NCBI RefSeq assembly: GCF_000718325.1
Contig: NZ_JOFV01000010.1
Location: 1 to 64,000 of the forward strand
DNA from: Oerskovia turbata
GTDB lineage: Bacteria; Actinomycetota; Actinomycetes; Actinomycetales; Cellulomonadaceae
Direction of reading: 5' to 3'
DNA: 64,000 nucleotides
The notes beneath the pieces are model-generated. The model was not told the DNA's origin. It made no database searches and saw only the letters and a program-made list of their open reading frames with translations. A program made the translations under genes and the position numbers. Positions 1-8,933 of the stretch are shown one piece after another (the first letter of the stretch is position 1; every line of letters begins with the position of its first letter).

Positions 1-87
1 GCCCTCATAGATGCAGTCCACCGGACACTCCTCGATGCACGCCTTGTCCTTCACGTCCACACAAGGCTGAGCAATCACGTACGTCAC
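1..87 (-). CDS. fdxA: 7Fe-type ferredoxin, N-terminal part (runs off the window)
   Basis: Only the first 29 codons are present, from a GTG at 87; the rest lies beyond base 1. The peptide starts VTYVIAQPCVDVKDKACIEE and continues CPVDCIYEG, which carries the first Cys cluster (C9, C17, C21, C25) typical of actinobacterial FdxA ferredoxins holding a 3Fe-4S and a 4Fe-4S cluster. Such small soluble electron carriers serve cytochromes P450 and other oxidoreductases. A weak AAGGAACC-like ribosome site precedes the GTG. The C-terminal cluster cannot be checked here. Confidence 0.88.
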   Translation of the reverse strand, partial: MTYVIAQPCVDVKDKACIEECPVDCIYEG

Positions 88-244
88 GTCGGAGGTTCCT
101 TTTCGTCGGGCCGGAGGGCGTCACCGGCTGCCTCCAGGCTATCGCTCCGACGCGGCGCCCGAACCCTGTTTCTCACCTGGCAATACGGCGGCATCTCGGG
201 CCTGGCGGGCGGTCGAGACCCTCGCAGCCCGCGCGGCGCGGGGA

Positions 245-937
245 CTACAGGAGCCGTCGCGCGGCCGCCCAGCGCGTGAGCTCGTGCCGCGACGAGAGCT
301 GGAGCTTGCGCAGCACCGAGGACACGTGGGTCTCGACCGTCTTGACGGAGATGAAGAGCTCCGAGGCGACCTCGCGGTACGCGTAACCGCGGGCGATGAG
401 ACGCATGACCTCCTGCTCCCGGGCCGAGAGCCGGTCGAGCTCGTCGTCGGCCACGGCCACGTCCGCCTGGCCGGTCCCGAAGGCGTCGAGCACGAAGCCC
501 GCGAGGCGCGGCGAGAAGACGGCGTCGCCGCTCGCGACCTGCACCACGGCTCCCGCCAGGTCGGGCCCGGAGATCGCCTTGGTCACGTAGCCCCGGGCGC
601 CCGCGCGGATCACCGCCACGACGTCCTCGGCCGCGTCGGACACGGACAGCGCGAGGAACCGGGTGGATCCCAGGAGGTCCGAGCACCGCGTGATGACCTC
701 CGCCCCACCGCCCCCGTTGCCTCCGGGGAGGTGCACGTCGAGCAGCACGACCGGTGGGCGCAGGGTGCGGATCGCCTCGACCGCACCGTCGACGCTGTCG
801 GCCTCCCCGACGATGTCGACCCGTCCGTCGAGGCTGGCCCGCACGCCCGCCCGGAACATGTGGTGGTCGTCGACGAGCACGACCGGGACCGGGGCCCCCG
901 GGAGCGGGCTCTGCGCGGGGCTGGGGATGGTGGTCAC
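245..937 (-). CDS. NarL/LuxR-family response regulator
   Basis: 230 residues. An N-terminal receiver domain (about 18-135) has the acidic pair in LVDDHH, the phosphoacceptor Asp67 in VVLLDVHLPGG and the conserved Lys120 in YVTK. A LuxR-type helix-turn-helix follows (about 168-230, LSAREQEVMRLIARGY to the C-terminus). The GTG start has AGGAG five bases upstream and overlaps the stop of the kinase gene by four bases (GTGA), so the two form one operon and a cognate pair. Its targets are not visible, but the divergent PspC/toastrack gene at 2638 is a natural candidate (inference). Confidence 0.93.
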   Translation of the reverse strand: MTTIPSPAQSPLPGAPVPVVLVDDHHMFRAGVRASLDGRVDIVGEADSVDGAVEAIRTLRPPVVLLDVHLPGGNGGGGAEVITRCSDLLGSTRFLALSVSDAAEDVVAVIRAGARGYVTKAISGPDLAGAVVQVASGDAVFSPRLAGFVLDAFGTGQADVAVADDELDRLSAREQEVMRLIARGYAYREVASELFISVKTVETHVSSVLRKLQLSSRHELTRWAAARRLL

Positions 938-2481
938 GTTCGCTCCTGGGTCGTTCGGGCGGTCTGTCCGGGTCGTCCGTGGGGCTGCACGGGGACCGGC
1001 TCCGGGCCCTGCGCGCTCCGCGGCGACGGCCTCTCGTGCCCGGCCCGTGCCGCACCCGCGTCGGGCTCCACGGGCATCCTAGGTCCGGACGTCGTTCCCT
1101 CCGCAGTCTCGGCGGCGGGAGGCGCGGCGGGCGAGGCGGCGGGAGGCGCGGTGCTCTCGGCGGCCCGGTGCACCTTGAGCCGCACCTCGGTGCCCCAGCC
1201 CGGCCGTGAGACGACCTCGGCGCTCCCGCCCTTGCGCGTGACGCGGCCGATGATCGACTCCCGCACCCCGAAGCGGTCCTGGGCGATGTCCTTCATCTCG
1301 AACCCGTCCCCGCGGTCGCGGACGAACACCTCGACGGCGTCGTCCGAGACCTCGAGGTAGACCGAGACGGGGGGCCGTCCGTGGGCCACGGCGTTGACGA
1401 GCGCCTCGCGCGTGGCCTGGAGGAGGGCGGTCGTCTCGTCGGTCGGGACGCAGTCCCCCACGACGACGACGTCGACGACGACGGCCGCCGTCCCCGCCGA
1501 GCCCCCGTCGCCGACCGTCCCTGCCGCGCTGACCCCGGCCGCGGCCCCGGCCCCCGCCGCGAGCCGCCAGCTCTGCCGGTCCTCGACCTCTCCCACGAGC
1601 GTCCGGAGCTCCGCCGCGAGCGATGTACCAGGGGCGGGTCGGTCGTTGTACAACCATTCGCGGAGCTCGCGCTCCTGAGCACGAGCCAGCCGCGCGACCG
1701 TGTCGGCGTCGGCCGCGCTCGACCGGATGAGGGCCAGGGTCTGGAGGACCGAGTCGTGCAGGTGCGCCGCGATGTCGGCCCGCTCGGCCTCCCGGGCACG
1801 GGCCGCCCGCTCGTCGCCCAGCTCACGCACCAGGCGCAACCACCACGGGGCGAGCACGATCGCCGCACCTGCGAGGACCGCCACCGACGCGACCGTCGCC
1901 CGGACCATGTCGGAGGCCGTCGAGTCCTGCCCCACCAGGAGGAGCACCCCCACGAGCACCAGGACGAGGCCACCCGCGAGCCGCACCACCCCGGCCGGGG
2001 TACGGCCCCCCGCCCTCGACAACCACCGCCCCCGCTGCGCGGCGTCGAGCTGGGACCAGGCCAGCGCCGTGCCCGCGAGCGCGATGAGGACCGGCAGGAC
2101 CCAGGAGACCTCGATGTTCACGCCGGCCCGCGACGCCAGGAGCACGGCCGCACCGCTCAGCAGGACGACCCCGATCGCGACGTCGCGCACCGGCAGTTTG
2201 CGCACCCGGCCCTGGAGCCGCGGAGCGATGCGCCGCAGCGACGCAGGACGCTCCTCGTCGGCCACCTGCGCCGGGTCACCCGCGGGGACCGTGACCCACA
2301 GGAAGACGTACAGCACGATGCCCGCGCCGCCCGCGAGCGCCATCAGCGCCAGCACGAGGCGCACCGCGGCCACGGGAAGGTCGAGGTGCAGCGAGAGGCC
2401 GCGGCACACCCCACCGACCCAGCGCCCCTGCTCGGGGCGCCGGAGGGGAAGTCTCCTGGCTGGTCGCTCTGTCGGTGTCAC
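934..2481 (-). CDS. PspC-domain sensor histidine kinase
   Basis: 515 residues. A PspC domain opens the protein (about 15-68, with a membrane helix at 40-65), followed by four more hydrophobic helices (about 101-118, 124-142, 166-184, 193-215). Then comes a HisKA_3 segment with the phosphoacceptor His242 in AAHLHDSVLQ and a HATPase domain with N-box Asn363, a G1 box DRGDGF near 389 and a G2 box near 405. A Gly/Ala-rich insert at about 308-334 looks like a linker. PspC fused to a NarL-type kinase is typical of actinobacterial envelope-stress sensors. The C-terminal tail after about 425 is Pro/Ala-rich and has no recognised domain. Confidence 0.92.
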   Translation of the reverse strand: MTPTERPARRLPLRRPEQGRWVGGVCRGLSLHLDLPVAAVRLVLALMALAGGAGIVLYVFLWVTVPAGDPAQVADEERPASLRRIAPRLQGRVRKLPVRDVAIGVVLLSGAAVLLASRAGVNIEVSWVLPVLIALAGTALAWSQLDAAQRGRWLSRAGGRTPAGVVRLAGGLVLVLVGVLLLVGQDSTASDMVRATVASVAVLAGAAIVLAPWWLRLVRELGDERAARAREAERADIAAHLHDSVLQTLALIRSSAADADTVARLARAQERELREWLYNDRPAPGTSLAAELRTLVGEVEDRQSWRLAAGAGAAAGVSAAGTVGDGGSAGTAAVVVDVVVVGDCVPTDETTALLQATREALVNAVAHGRPPVSVYLEVSDDAVEVFVRDRGDGFEMKDIAQDRFGVRESIIGRVTRKGGSAEVVSRPGWGTEVRLKVHRAAESTAPPAASPAAPPAAETAEGTTSGPRMPVEPDAGAARAGHERPSPRSAQGPEPVPVQPHGRPGQTARTTQERT

Positions 2482-2637
2482 CCTCTGATGGTCACACGCC
2501 CGGGCCGCCCCACCGGCCGGAACGCCCCGTTCGTCCGCTGTCGGGGCGAAAGTTCAGGGTCGCCCGTCCCGAGGATCAGGGTCCGATCAGGGGATCACCC
2601 GATACCCCCGGGGCCGCCTCCCGGGCAGGCTTGAGCC

Positions 2638-4281
2638 ATGAGCACCGAGGACACCTCCCCAGAACCACTGGCCGGGAGCTCCGGACCGACCGGAGCCCGA
2701 CCCGGCCCGTCGGGCGGCCCGCCGCCCAGCCCGTCCGGACCGCCCAGCCCGTCCGGACCGCCCAGCCCGCCCCACCAGTCCAGCGGTATGGACGGCTTCT
2801 TCGACACCGTGCGCCGTATCGGCATCTCCCGGTCCGAGGACCGCTGGGTCGGGGGCGTCGCGGGCGGTGTCGCCGACCGGTTCGGGATCGACCCTCTGAT
2901 CGTGCGCGGCATCCTCGTCGTCTCGGTGTTCCTCACCGGCGCCGGCCTCGTCCTGTACGGGCTCGCGTGGGCCCTGCTCCCCGAGTCCCGGGACGGACGC
3001 ATCCACCTCCAGCAGGCGATCCGCGGCGACTTCGACGTGGCCATGCTCGGCGCCGCGGCCACCACGATCGTCGGCCTGAGCTGGAACAACGGCTGGCTCT
3101 CGTGGTGGCACTTCGCCGGGCTCGAGTGGCTCAACGGCCTGCTGTGGACCGCGGCCGTGGTCGTCGTGATCGTCCTGGTCGTCAACCGGCGCAGCGACTA
3201 CCGCAGGTACGCCGCTCCCCGGACGGCCGCCCAGACCGCCCAGCACCCGGGTGGCCCCGTGCCGCCGCAGCAGCCCTACCCCGCGCAGCCCTTCACCGGC
3301 GCCCCCGTCCAGCAGGGCCAGCCCCCGCAGGGCCGGCAGCAGCCGCGCCCGCCGTACGGAGCACCTGCCCCTGGCGCCCAGCCAGCGCCCGGGGCGACGT
3401 ACCCCGCCCACTTCGCGGCGCCGTCGGGCCCCGTGTACACCGCCTCCGCGCCGGTGCCGCCGCAGGGCTACCCCGCCCAGCGCCCCGTCGCGCCCCAGGC
3501 CTACACGGCCCAGCAGGCAGCCGCGCAGCAGGCCGCCCACGACCAGGCCCGGCGCCGCGCCGAGCGCGAGACCGAGCGCCAGCGTCGCGCCGAGGAGCAG
3601 CGTGCCCGCGCAGCCCGGCGTCCGCGAGGCCCCGGGACCGCGGTCGTGGGCACCACGCTCGGCGTGAGCCTCCTGGGCGCCGCAGTCCTCATGCTCCTCG
3701 AGCGTCGCGACGTGATCGACGTGCCGTTCTTCTACACGTGGATCGGCGCGACGATCGTCCTGCTCGGGCTCGGCGTCATCGTCTCCGGCCTGCGCGGCCG
3801 GACGAGCGGCGCACTGGGCGGCCTCGCGATCGTCGCGACGATCATCGCGCTGCCGATCGCGGGCCTGAGCAGCGTCGAACGCTTCGACGCCGACCTCACG
3901 GCCCGCGTCTCCGACGCCACGTACACCGTGACCTCGGTCCAGGACGCCGAGAACGGCTTCGCGTTCACGTTCGGCAACCCGGTGGTCGACCTCAGCCAGC
4001 TCGACCTGAGCACCGTCGGGGACCCGGTCGTCGTCCCCATCGGCCTGAGCGCCGGCGACCTCACCGTGATCGTCCCGGCAGGAACCCCCGTCGAGGCCGA
4101 GGTGCGCGTCCTCGCGGGCAACGCGACCTGGACGGTCGACGGCGAGCGTCGCTCCATCAACGGCGTCAACACCCGCCCGCACACCTTCGTCACCGACTCC
4201 GTCTCCGACGGCGTCGACCCCGTGCTCCTGCTCGAGGTCGACGTCTCCGCCGGCGACGTGACCATCCGGGAGGAATCATGA
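2638..4281 (+). CDS. PspC and toastrack-like membrane protein
   Basis: 547 residues. A Pro/Ser/Gly-rich N-terminus precedes a PspC domain (about 55-118) with its membrane helix, then further hydrophobic helices (about 132-185). A long Pro/Gln/Ala-rich stretch (about 190-300) and a short Arg/Glu-rich charged segment lead to three helices (about 335-410). The C-terminal 140 residues are beta-rich with repeated sheet-like segments, resembling the LiaF/toastrack domain found with PspC in cell-envelope stress systems. It is divergent from the PspC kinase operon and overlaps the next gene by ATGA. CAGGCT lies six bases before the ATG, a possible leaderless promoter. The toastrack assignment is by pattern and is the less certain part. 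Confidence 0.82.
   Translation: MSTEDTSPEPLAGSSGPTGARPGPSGGPPPSPSGPPSPSGPPSPPHQSSGMDGFFDTVRRIGISRSEDRWVGGVAGGVADRFGIDPLIVRGILVVSVFLTGAGLVLYGLAWALLPESRDGRIHLQQAIRGDFDVAMLGAAATTIVGLSWNNGWLSWWHFAGLEWLNGLLWTAAVVVVIVLVVNRRSDYRRYAAPRTAAQTAQHPGGPVPPQQPYPAQPFTGAPVQQGQPPQGRQQPRPPYGAPAPGAQPAPGATYPAHFAAPSGPVYTASAPVPPQGYPAQRPVAPQAYTAQQAAAQQAAHDQARRRAERETERQRRAEEQRARAARRPRGPGTAVVGTTLGVSLLGAAVLMLLERRDVIDVPFFYTWIGATIVLLGLGVIVSGLRGRTSGALGGLAIVATIIALPIAGLSSVERFDADLTARVSDATYTVTSVQDAENGFAFTFGNPVVDLSQLDLSTVGDPVVVPIGLSAGDLTVIVPAGTPVEAEVRVLAGNATWTVDGERRSINGVNTRPHTFVTDSVSDGVDPVLLLEVDVSAGDVTIREES
2730..2765 (+). repeat. 18-bp in-frame tandem repeat, two copies
   Basis: Two perfect copies of an 18-bp unit (2730-2747 and 2748-2765) encode repeated Pro/Ser/Gly residues in the disordered N-terminus of the PspC protein. 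This is the kind of slippage-prone coding repeat common in high-GC linkers. Confidence 0.8.
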
Positions 4282-4997
4282 CCACCGAGAAGAACCCCTA
4301 CGAGTCCGACGACGCGCGCGAGACCCAGGCACTCCCGCCGGTCGACCCCACGGTCGAGCTGCCCGTCACGTCCGGTGAGGCCACCGACGACGAGAGCCCG
4401 GACGACGAGCGCACCGAGGTGGACGCCGACGCGACGCAGGTCATCGCGACCGGCCCTGCGCCCGAAGCGCACGAGCCGCACGAGCCGCACGAGGCCGACC
4501 TCGCGGGCGAGATCTTCCGGGACGAGCCGACCCAGGCCCTGCCGGTCTCCGACCCCACGCTCGTCCTGCCCGTCGGCGGGCCCGCCCCGACGCACACCCA
4601 GGCGTACCCGGTGCAGGACGCACCGGTCGACCCCGAGCCGGTCCCGGCCCTGTCGCCCGCTCCCCCGGCAGCACCGGCTCCCGGCCCGGCTCCCGGCCCG
4701 ACGCCCGCGGTCGACCCCGCCGCGCAGTGGAACGCCACCGCGCAGCAGAGGGCTCAGGCACCGACCGACCCCGCCCTGGGCGACGACCCGCGCAACCGCG
4801 GGCTGCGGGTCGGGACGGTCGTGTGGGGATTCGTCATCGTCGCCGTCGGGGTCGGCATCCTCGCGCTGGCGCTCGGCGCGACGTACGACCTCGACCTCGC
4901 GCTCATCGCCCTGCTGAGCGTCGCGGGCCTGGTGCTCGTGGTGAGCTCGATCGTGTCGAGCAGCCGCCGCAGCGCCCGCGAGCGTGCCCGGCGCTGA
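4278..4997 (+). CDS. Acidic membrane protein with two C-terminal helices, function unknown
   Basis: 239 residues starting at the ATG that overlaps the upstream stop (ATGA), so translation is probably coupled to the PspC/toastrack gene. Residues 1-165 are acidic and Pro/Ala-rich, with a repeated motif around T-x-ALPxxDPTxxLPV (twice) and HEP repeats. The last 70 residues hold two hydrophobic helices (VVWGFVIVAVGVGILALALG and a second ending in LVLVVSSIVSSS) and a basic tail. I do not recognise a family. Its position suggests a partner of the PspC membrane protein. A strong hairpin follows the stop. Confidence 0.78.
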   Translation: MTTEKNPYESDDARETQALPPVDPTVELPVTSGEATDDESPDDERTEVDADATQVIATGPAPEAHEPHEPHEADLAGEIFRDEPTQALPVSDPTLVLPVGGPAPTHTQAYPVQDAPVDPEPVPALSPAPPAAPAPGPAPGPTPAVDPAAQWNATAQQRAQAPTDPALGDDPRNRGLRVGTVVWGFVIVAVGVGILALALGATYDLDLALIALLSVAGLVLVVSSIVSSSRRSARERARR

Positions 4998-5025
4998 GCC
5001 CGGCACGTCGGTGCAGACGAGGTGA

Positions 5026-5073
5026 GCACGACGGCGGCGCACCGGTCCAGGGACCGGTGCGCCGCCGTCGTGC
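5026..5073. terminator. Bidirectional 23-bp hairpin terminator
   Basis: The arms 5026-5048 and 5051-5073 are perfect inverted repeats of 23 bp around a 2-base centre. They lie between the stops of two convergent genes (4997 on the plus strand, 5089 on the minus strand). No long T-tract follows on either side, as is common in high-GC actinobacteria. Confidence 0.85.
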
Positions 5074-5088
5074 ACCTGGAGCAGTACC

Positions 5089-5844
5089 TCAGCGCGGGGG
5101 CGTGTCCCCCGCGGGCGGCGTGGCCGGAGGCGTGTCCGTCCCGGTGGGCGGGACCCCCGGGCTCTTGGGCTCCACGACCGGCTCGGTCTGCGTCGTCGGG
5201 ACACCAGGGCTCGTGGGGACCTCGGCGGGCGCCGCGTGGGTGGACGTGCGGGTCGGCGGCGTGACCGGCGGGGTCGCAGGAGCCGGGGTCGTCGGTGCGG
5301 GCGTGACGGGCGCCGCGGGCGCGGCGTGGGCCGGGGTGTGCGTCGCCGGGACCGGGGCCGCCGACAGGTTGCCGTCCGAGGAGGAGCCGCCCGAGGTCTC
5401 GACCGCGACGGCCGGACCGCTCGCGATCCGCCGGAGCGCGATCCCGATGAGGATGAACAGGACGCCCAGGCCGATGACCAGGGCCGCGACGCCGAACGCC
5501 ACGACCGACGTGAACAGCGACGCGCGCAGGAACGAGGCGTTCATGACCGTGGCGCGTCGCTCGTCGTCCTGCGGGAGCTCGGCGTACGTCTGGCCGTCGC
5601 TGATCTCGAGCGCGTGCTTGTTGATGACCTCCGCCTGGGCGTAGGCGGTGAACGGGCCGTTGACGTGACGTCCTGCGAGGAACTCCGCGTCGTCGGACAC
5701 CGTGATGTCCTCGGCCGACAGCTGCGACGACACGACGCCCCACGTGACGCCGCCCGCGATGATCATGACGATCCCGGCGATGACGGTGAGGATCCCGATG
5801 ACCCCTACGCCCTTCGCCGGCCGAACCGTGACAGTGCTGGACAT
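5089..5844 (-). CDS. Two-helix membrane protein with Pro/Thr-rich tail
   Basis: 251 residues. There is one hydrophobic helix near the N-terminus (about 12-38), a roughly 65-residue extracytoplasmic-looking loop and a second helix (about 108-138). The C-terminal third is a low-complexity Pro/Ala/Thr tail. The ATG has GGAGGG eight bases upstream. On the same strand, TTGACA (the complement of 5876-5881) may be a -35 element. Proteins of this layout are often labelled LigA-like in actinobacterial genomes because of the Pro/Ala-rich tail, but no dioxygenase motif is visible. Function unknown. Confidence 0.8.
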   Translation of the reverse strand: MSSTVTVRPAKGVGVIGILTVIAGIVMIIAGGVTWGVVSSQLSAEDITVSDDAEFLAGRHVNGPFTAYAQAEVINKHALEISDGQTYAELPQDDERRATVMNASFLRASLFTSVVAFGVAALVIGLGVLFILIGIALRRIASGPAVAVETSGGSSSDGNLSAAPVPATHTPAHAAPAAPVTPAPTTPAPATPPVTPPTRTSTHAAPAEVPTSPGVPTTQTEPVVEPKSPGVPPTGTDTPPATPPAGDTPPR

Positions 5845-5983
5845 TGCGATATCCCTCCCCGAGCCGATTCTTTGGTGTCAACGTAGCGACGATTCGTCGT
5901 TTCCGCCGGACGAACGGTCCGATCACTCCCGAACCCGACCAGCCGGGCACGGGCCGTGGACGCATCGATGGAAGAATCCAGGG

Positions 5984-7144
5984 GTGAGGATCACCCATGT
6001 GACGGACTGCTACCTGCCGCTGCTCGGCGGCATCGAGACCCAGGTGAGCCGCCTCGCGGCCCAGCAGGCCGCGGCCGGCCACCACGTCGAGGTGGTCACC
6101 ACGACGCCCGCGTCGCGCGGCGAGCACGGCGTGAGCCGCGAGGTGCACGACGGCGTCACGATCCACCGCGTCGCAGCCCGGATCCCCGGTGGCTACCCCG
6201 TGCACCCGCGCGCCGCCCAGCACGTGACGCGCATCCTGCGGGACGCGCGACCCGACGTCGTGCACCTGCACATGGGCGTCCTGACGCCGTCGGTGCAGGC
6301 CTCGCTCAAGCCCGTCACCCGCCTGGGCCTGCCCGCGGTCCTGACCGTGCACAGCGTCTGGGGCTCGGCCGAACGCTGGTTCGCCGCGCTCGACCGCGTG
6401 ACGCACTGGTCGAGGCTGCCGATCCTGCTGTCGGCCGTGAGCGAGCTGACCGCCGCCCCGCTGCGCCGCATCGCCGGACCCGACGTACCCGTCGAGATCC
6501 TGCACAACGGGCTCGACCTCGACGAGTGGGCCGTGCCGCGGGTCGAGCGGGACGCGCGCGGCGAGGGCAGCGCCGTGCACGTCGTCGCCGCGACACGGTT
6601 CGCGCCCCGCAAGCGGGTCCTGCCCCTGCTCGAGTCGATCCGGCAGGCCGTCGGACGGCTCCCGCACGACGCGCTGTTCGCGACGATCGCGGGCGACGGC
6701 CCCGAGCTCGACGCGGCCCGCCGCTTCGTCAAGGAGCACGGCCTCGCCTCGACCGTGAGCCTCCCGGGACGCCTGGGCGCGCACGAGCTCAAGCGTCTCT
6801 ACTCGCGCGCCGACGTGTTCCTCGCCCCGGCCATCCAGGAGTCGTTCGGGATCGCGGCGCTCGAGGCGCAGGCCGCGGGCCTGGCCGTGGTGACGCGCGC
6901 GGAGTCCGGGGTGGCGGAACGGCTGACGGACGGGGTCGACGGGCTGCTCGCCGCCGACGACGACGCGATGACGGACCAGATCGTGCGCCTCGTGACGCAG
7001 GACGGCCTGCTCGACCGCATCGTCGCGCACAACCGCGAGGTCCGTCCGTCGAGCGGGTGGCCGAGCGTGCTCGCGGACGTCGAGAAGGCGTACGGGAAGG
7101 CGGCGGCGTACCGCGCGGAGCGGGCGGCGCTCCGGAACAGCTAG
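5984..7144 (+). CDS. GT4-family glycosyltransferase
   Basis: 386 residues. The N-terminal GT-B fold begins with VRITHVTDCYLPLLGGIETQ, whose GGIE loop is typical of retaining GT4 enzymes. The C-terminal domain has the E-x7-E motif in QESFGIAALEAQAAG (about 285-297), which binds the nucleotide-sugar donor. A cytoplasmic transferase adding a sugar to a lipid or polymer acceptor is likely, but donor and acceptor cannot be read from the sequence. The GTG at 5984 was chosen because it gives the canonical N-terminus. AAGAAT lies six bases before it, so the transcript may be leaderless. It is a single gene, convergent with guaA. Confidence 0.9.
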   Translation: MRITHVTDCYLPLLGGIETQVSRLAAQQAAAGHHVEVVTTTPASRGEHGVSREVHDGVTIHRVAARIPGGYPVHPRAAQHVTRILRDARPDVVHLHMGVLTPSVQASLKPVTRLGLPAVLTVHSVWGSAERWFAALDRVTHWSRLPILLSAVSELTAAPLRRIAGPDVPVEILHNGLDLDEWAVPRVERDARGEGSAVHVVAATRFAPRKRVLPLLESIRQAVGRLPHDALFATIAGDGPELDAARRFVKEHGLASTVSLPGRLGAHELKRLYSRADVFLAPAIQESFGIAALEAQAAGLAVVTRAESGVAERLTDGVDGLLAADDDAMTDQIVRLVTQDGLLDRIVAHNREVRPSSGWPSVLADVEKAYGKAAAYRAERAALRNS

Positions 7145-7220
7145 GTCACAGGGCGCGGTGCGCGGTTCGGCGCCGTCGTCGGGCCCGCGGGTGCGGCCCG
7201 GCCCCGCACCACCGCGAACG

Positions 7221-7268
7221 CCGAAGGGCCGGCCCTCGTAGATCGCTCTGCGGGGGCCGGCCCTTCGG
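7221..7268. terminator. Bidirectional hairpin terminator between GT4 gene and guaA
   Basis: Perfect 15-bp arms at 7221-7235 and 7254-7268 enclose an 18-base loop. The site sits between convergent stops at 7144 and 7283 and can serve both genes. Confidence 0.8.
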
Positions 7269-7282
7269 GGCTCAGCGGGAGG

Positions 7283-8860
7283 TCACTCCCACTCGATGGT
7301 GCCCGGCGGCTTGCTCGTCACGTCGAGCACGACGCGGTTGACGTCCTTGACCTCGTTCGTGATGCGCGTCGAGATGATCGCGAGGACGTCGTACGGCAGA
7401 CGGGTCCAGTCCGCGGTCATGGCGTCCTCGGAGGAGACGGGGCGCAGCACGATCGGGTGACCGTAGGTGCGGCCGTCGCCCTGGACGCCGACCGAGCGGA
7501 CGTCGGCCAGGAGCACCACAGGGCACTGCCAGATCTCGTCGTCCAGGCCGGCCTTCGTGAGCTCCTCGCGCGCGATCGCGTCGGCCGCGCGCAGGATCTC
7601 CAGGCGCTCGGCCGTGACCTCGCCGACGATGCGGATGCCGAGCCCGGGGCCGGGGAACGGCTGACGGGCCACGATGACCTCGGGCACGCCGAGCTCGCGG
7701 CCCACGGCGCGCACCTCGTCCTTGAACAGGGCCCGCAGCGGCTCGACGAGCGAGAACTGCAGGTCGTCGGGCAGGCCGCCCACGTTGTGGTGGCTCTTGA
7801 TGTTCGCGGTGCCCTCGCCGCCGCCGGACTCGACGACGTCCGGGTACAGCGTGCCCTGCACGAGGAACTTCACCTCGCCCCCGTGCTCACCCTCTTCCTC
7901 GACGATCTGCCGCGCGGCCTGCTCGAACGCGCGGATGAACTCGCGGCCGATGATCTTGCGCTTGGTCTCGGGGTCCGAGTGGCCCGCGAGCGCCGAGAGG
8001 AAGCGCTGCTTCTCGTCCATGACGACGAGCTTGACGCCCGTGGCGGCCACGAAGTCGCGTTCGACCTGCTCGACCTCGCCCGCGCGCAGCAGGCCGTGGT
8101 CGACGAACACGCACGTGAGCTGGTCGCCCACAGCCTGCTGGACGAGGGCCGCGGCGACCGAGGAGTCGACGCCGCCGGACAGGCCGCAGATGACGCGGGC
8201 GTCCCCGACCTGCTCGCGGATCAGCGCGATCTGGTCGGCGATGACGTTGCCGGGCGTCCAGTCACCGGCGAGGCCGGCGCCCTGGTAGAGGAAGTTCTCG
8301 AGGGCCTTCTGGCCCAGCGGGGAGTGCTTGACCTCGGGGTGCCACTGCACGCCGTAGAGGCGGCGCCCGGTGTCCTCGAACGCTGCGACCGGCGAGCCGG
8401 CCGACGTCGCGAGGACCTCGAAGCCCTCGGGGGCCGCGTGCACGGCGTCGCCGTGGCTCATCCAGGCGGTCTGCTGGTCGGGCGAGCCCGCGAGCAGCGC
8501 ACCGGCCTGGCAGACCTCGACGGCCGTGCCGCCGTACTCGCTGAGGCCGGTCTGCGCGACCGTCCCGCCGAGCGCCTTGGCCATGGCCTGGAAGCCGTAG
8601 CAGATGCCCAGGACGGGCACGCCGGCCTCGAACAGCGCGGGGTCCACGAAGGGCGCGCCCTGCGCGTACACGGACGACGGACCGCCGGACAGGATGATCG
8701 CTGCCGGGTCCTTGGCGAGCATCTGCTCGACGGTGAAGGTGTGAGGGACGATCTCCGAGTACACCTTGGCCTCACGCACGCGACGCGCGATCAGCTGGGC
8801 GTACTGTGCGCCGAAGTCGACGACCAATACGGGCCGGGGGGCTGAGGGGGTGGGTGTCAC
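7283..8860 (-). CDS. guaA: GMP synthase (glutamine-hydrolysing)
   Basis: 525 residues, the usual length. A class I glutamine amidotransferase domain (about 8-200) has the nucleophile in [13 protein letters not shown] and the His-Glu pair in [14 protein letters not shown]. An ATP pyrophosphatase domain follows with the PP-loop [12 protein letters not shown] (about 230), and the C-terminal dimerisation domain ends in KPPGTIEWE. It converts XMP to GMP with ATP and glutamine. Two GTG codons are adjacent at the start. I prefer 8860 because TATCCT (complement of 8867-8872) lies exactly six bases upstream, fitting leaderless transcription. Confidence 0.97.
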   Translation of the reverse strand: MTPTPSAPRPVLVVDFGAQYAQLIARRVREAKVYSEIVPHTFTVEQMLAKDPAAIILSGGPSSVYAQGAPFVDPALFEAGVPVLGICYGFQAMAKALGGTVAQTGLSEYGGTAVEVCQAGALLAGSPDQQTAWMSHGDAVHAAPEGFEVLATSAGSPVAAFEDTGRRLYGVQWHPEVKHSPLGQKALENFLYQGAGLAGDWTPGNVIADQIALIREQVGDARVICGLSGGVDSSVAAALVQQAVGDQLTCVFVDHGLLRAGEVEQVERDFVAATGVKLVVMDEKQRFLSALAGHSDPETKRKIIGREFIRAFEQAARQIVEEEGEHGGEVKFLVQGTLYPDVVESGGGEGTANIKSHHNVGGLPDDLQFSLVEPLRALFKDEVRAVGRELGVPEVIVARQPFPGPGLGIRIVGEVTAERLEILRAADAIAREELTKAGLDDEIWQCPVVLLADVRSVGVQGDGRTYGHPIVLRPVSSEDAMTADWTRLPYDVLAIISTRITNEVKDVNRVVLDVTSKPPGTIEWE

Positions 8861-8866
8861 CACCCC

Positions 8867-8872
8867 AGGATA
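8867..8872 (-). promoter_or_regulatory. Predicted -10 element of leaderless guaA transcript
   Basis: TATCCT on the minus strand is six bases from the GTG at 8860, and no ribosome-binding sequence fits in the gap. The identical hexamer precedes thiE and guaB3. Confidence 0.55.
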
Positions 8873-8933
8873 GTTGGCCCGGGGCCGATCCCCGGCATCG
8901 GTCCAGCACGTGCGACGGGGATCACTGCGCGTG

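Noticed and set aside
2474..2482. Isolated GTCACCCTC motif at the PspC kinase start
   Set aside because: A single partial match to the phased-array unit without neighbours at 22-bp steps; expected by chance in this base composition.
5089..5844. Aromatic ring-opening dioxygenase LigA
   Set aside because: Only the low-complexity Pro/Ala/Thr tail would give such a match; the protein is a two-helix membrane protein without catalytic motifs.
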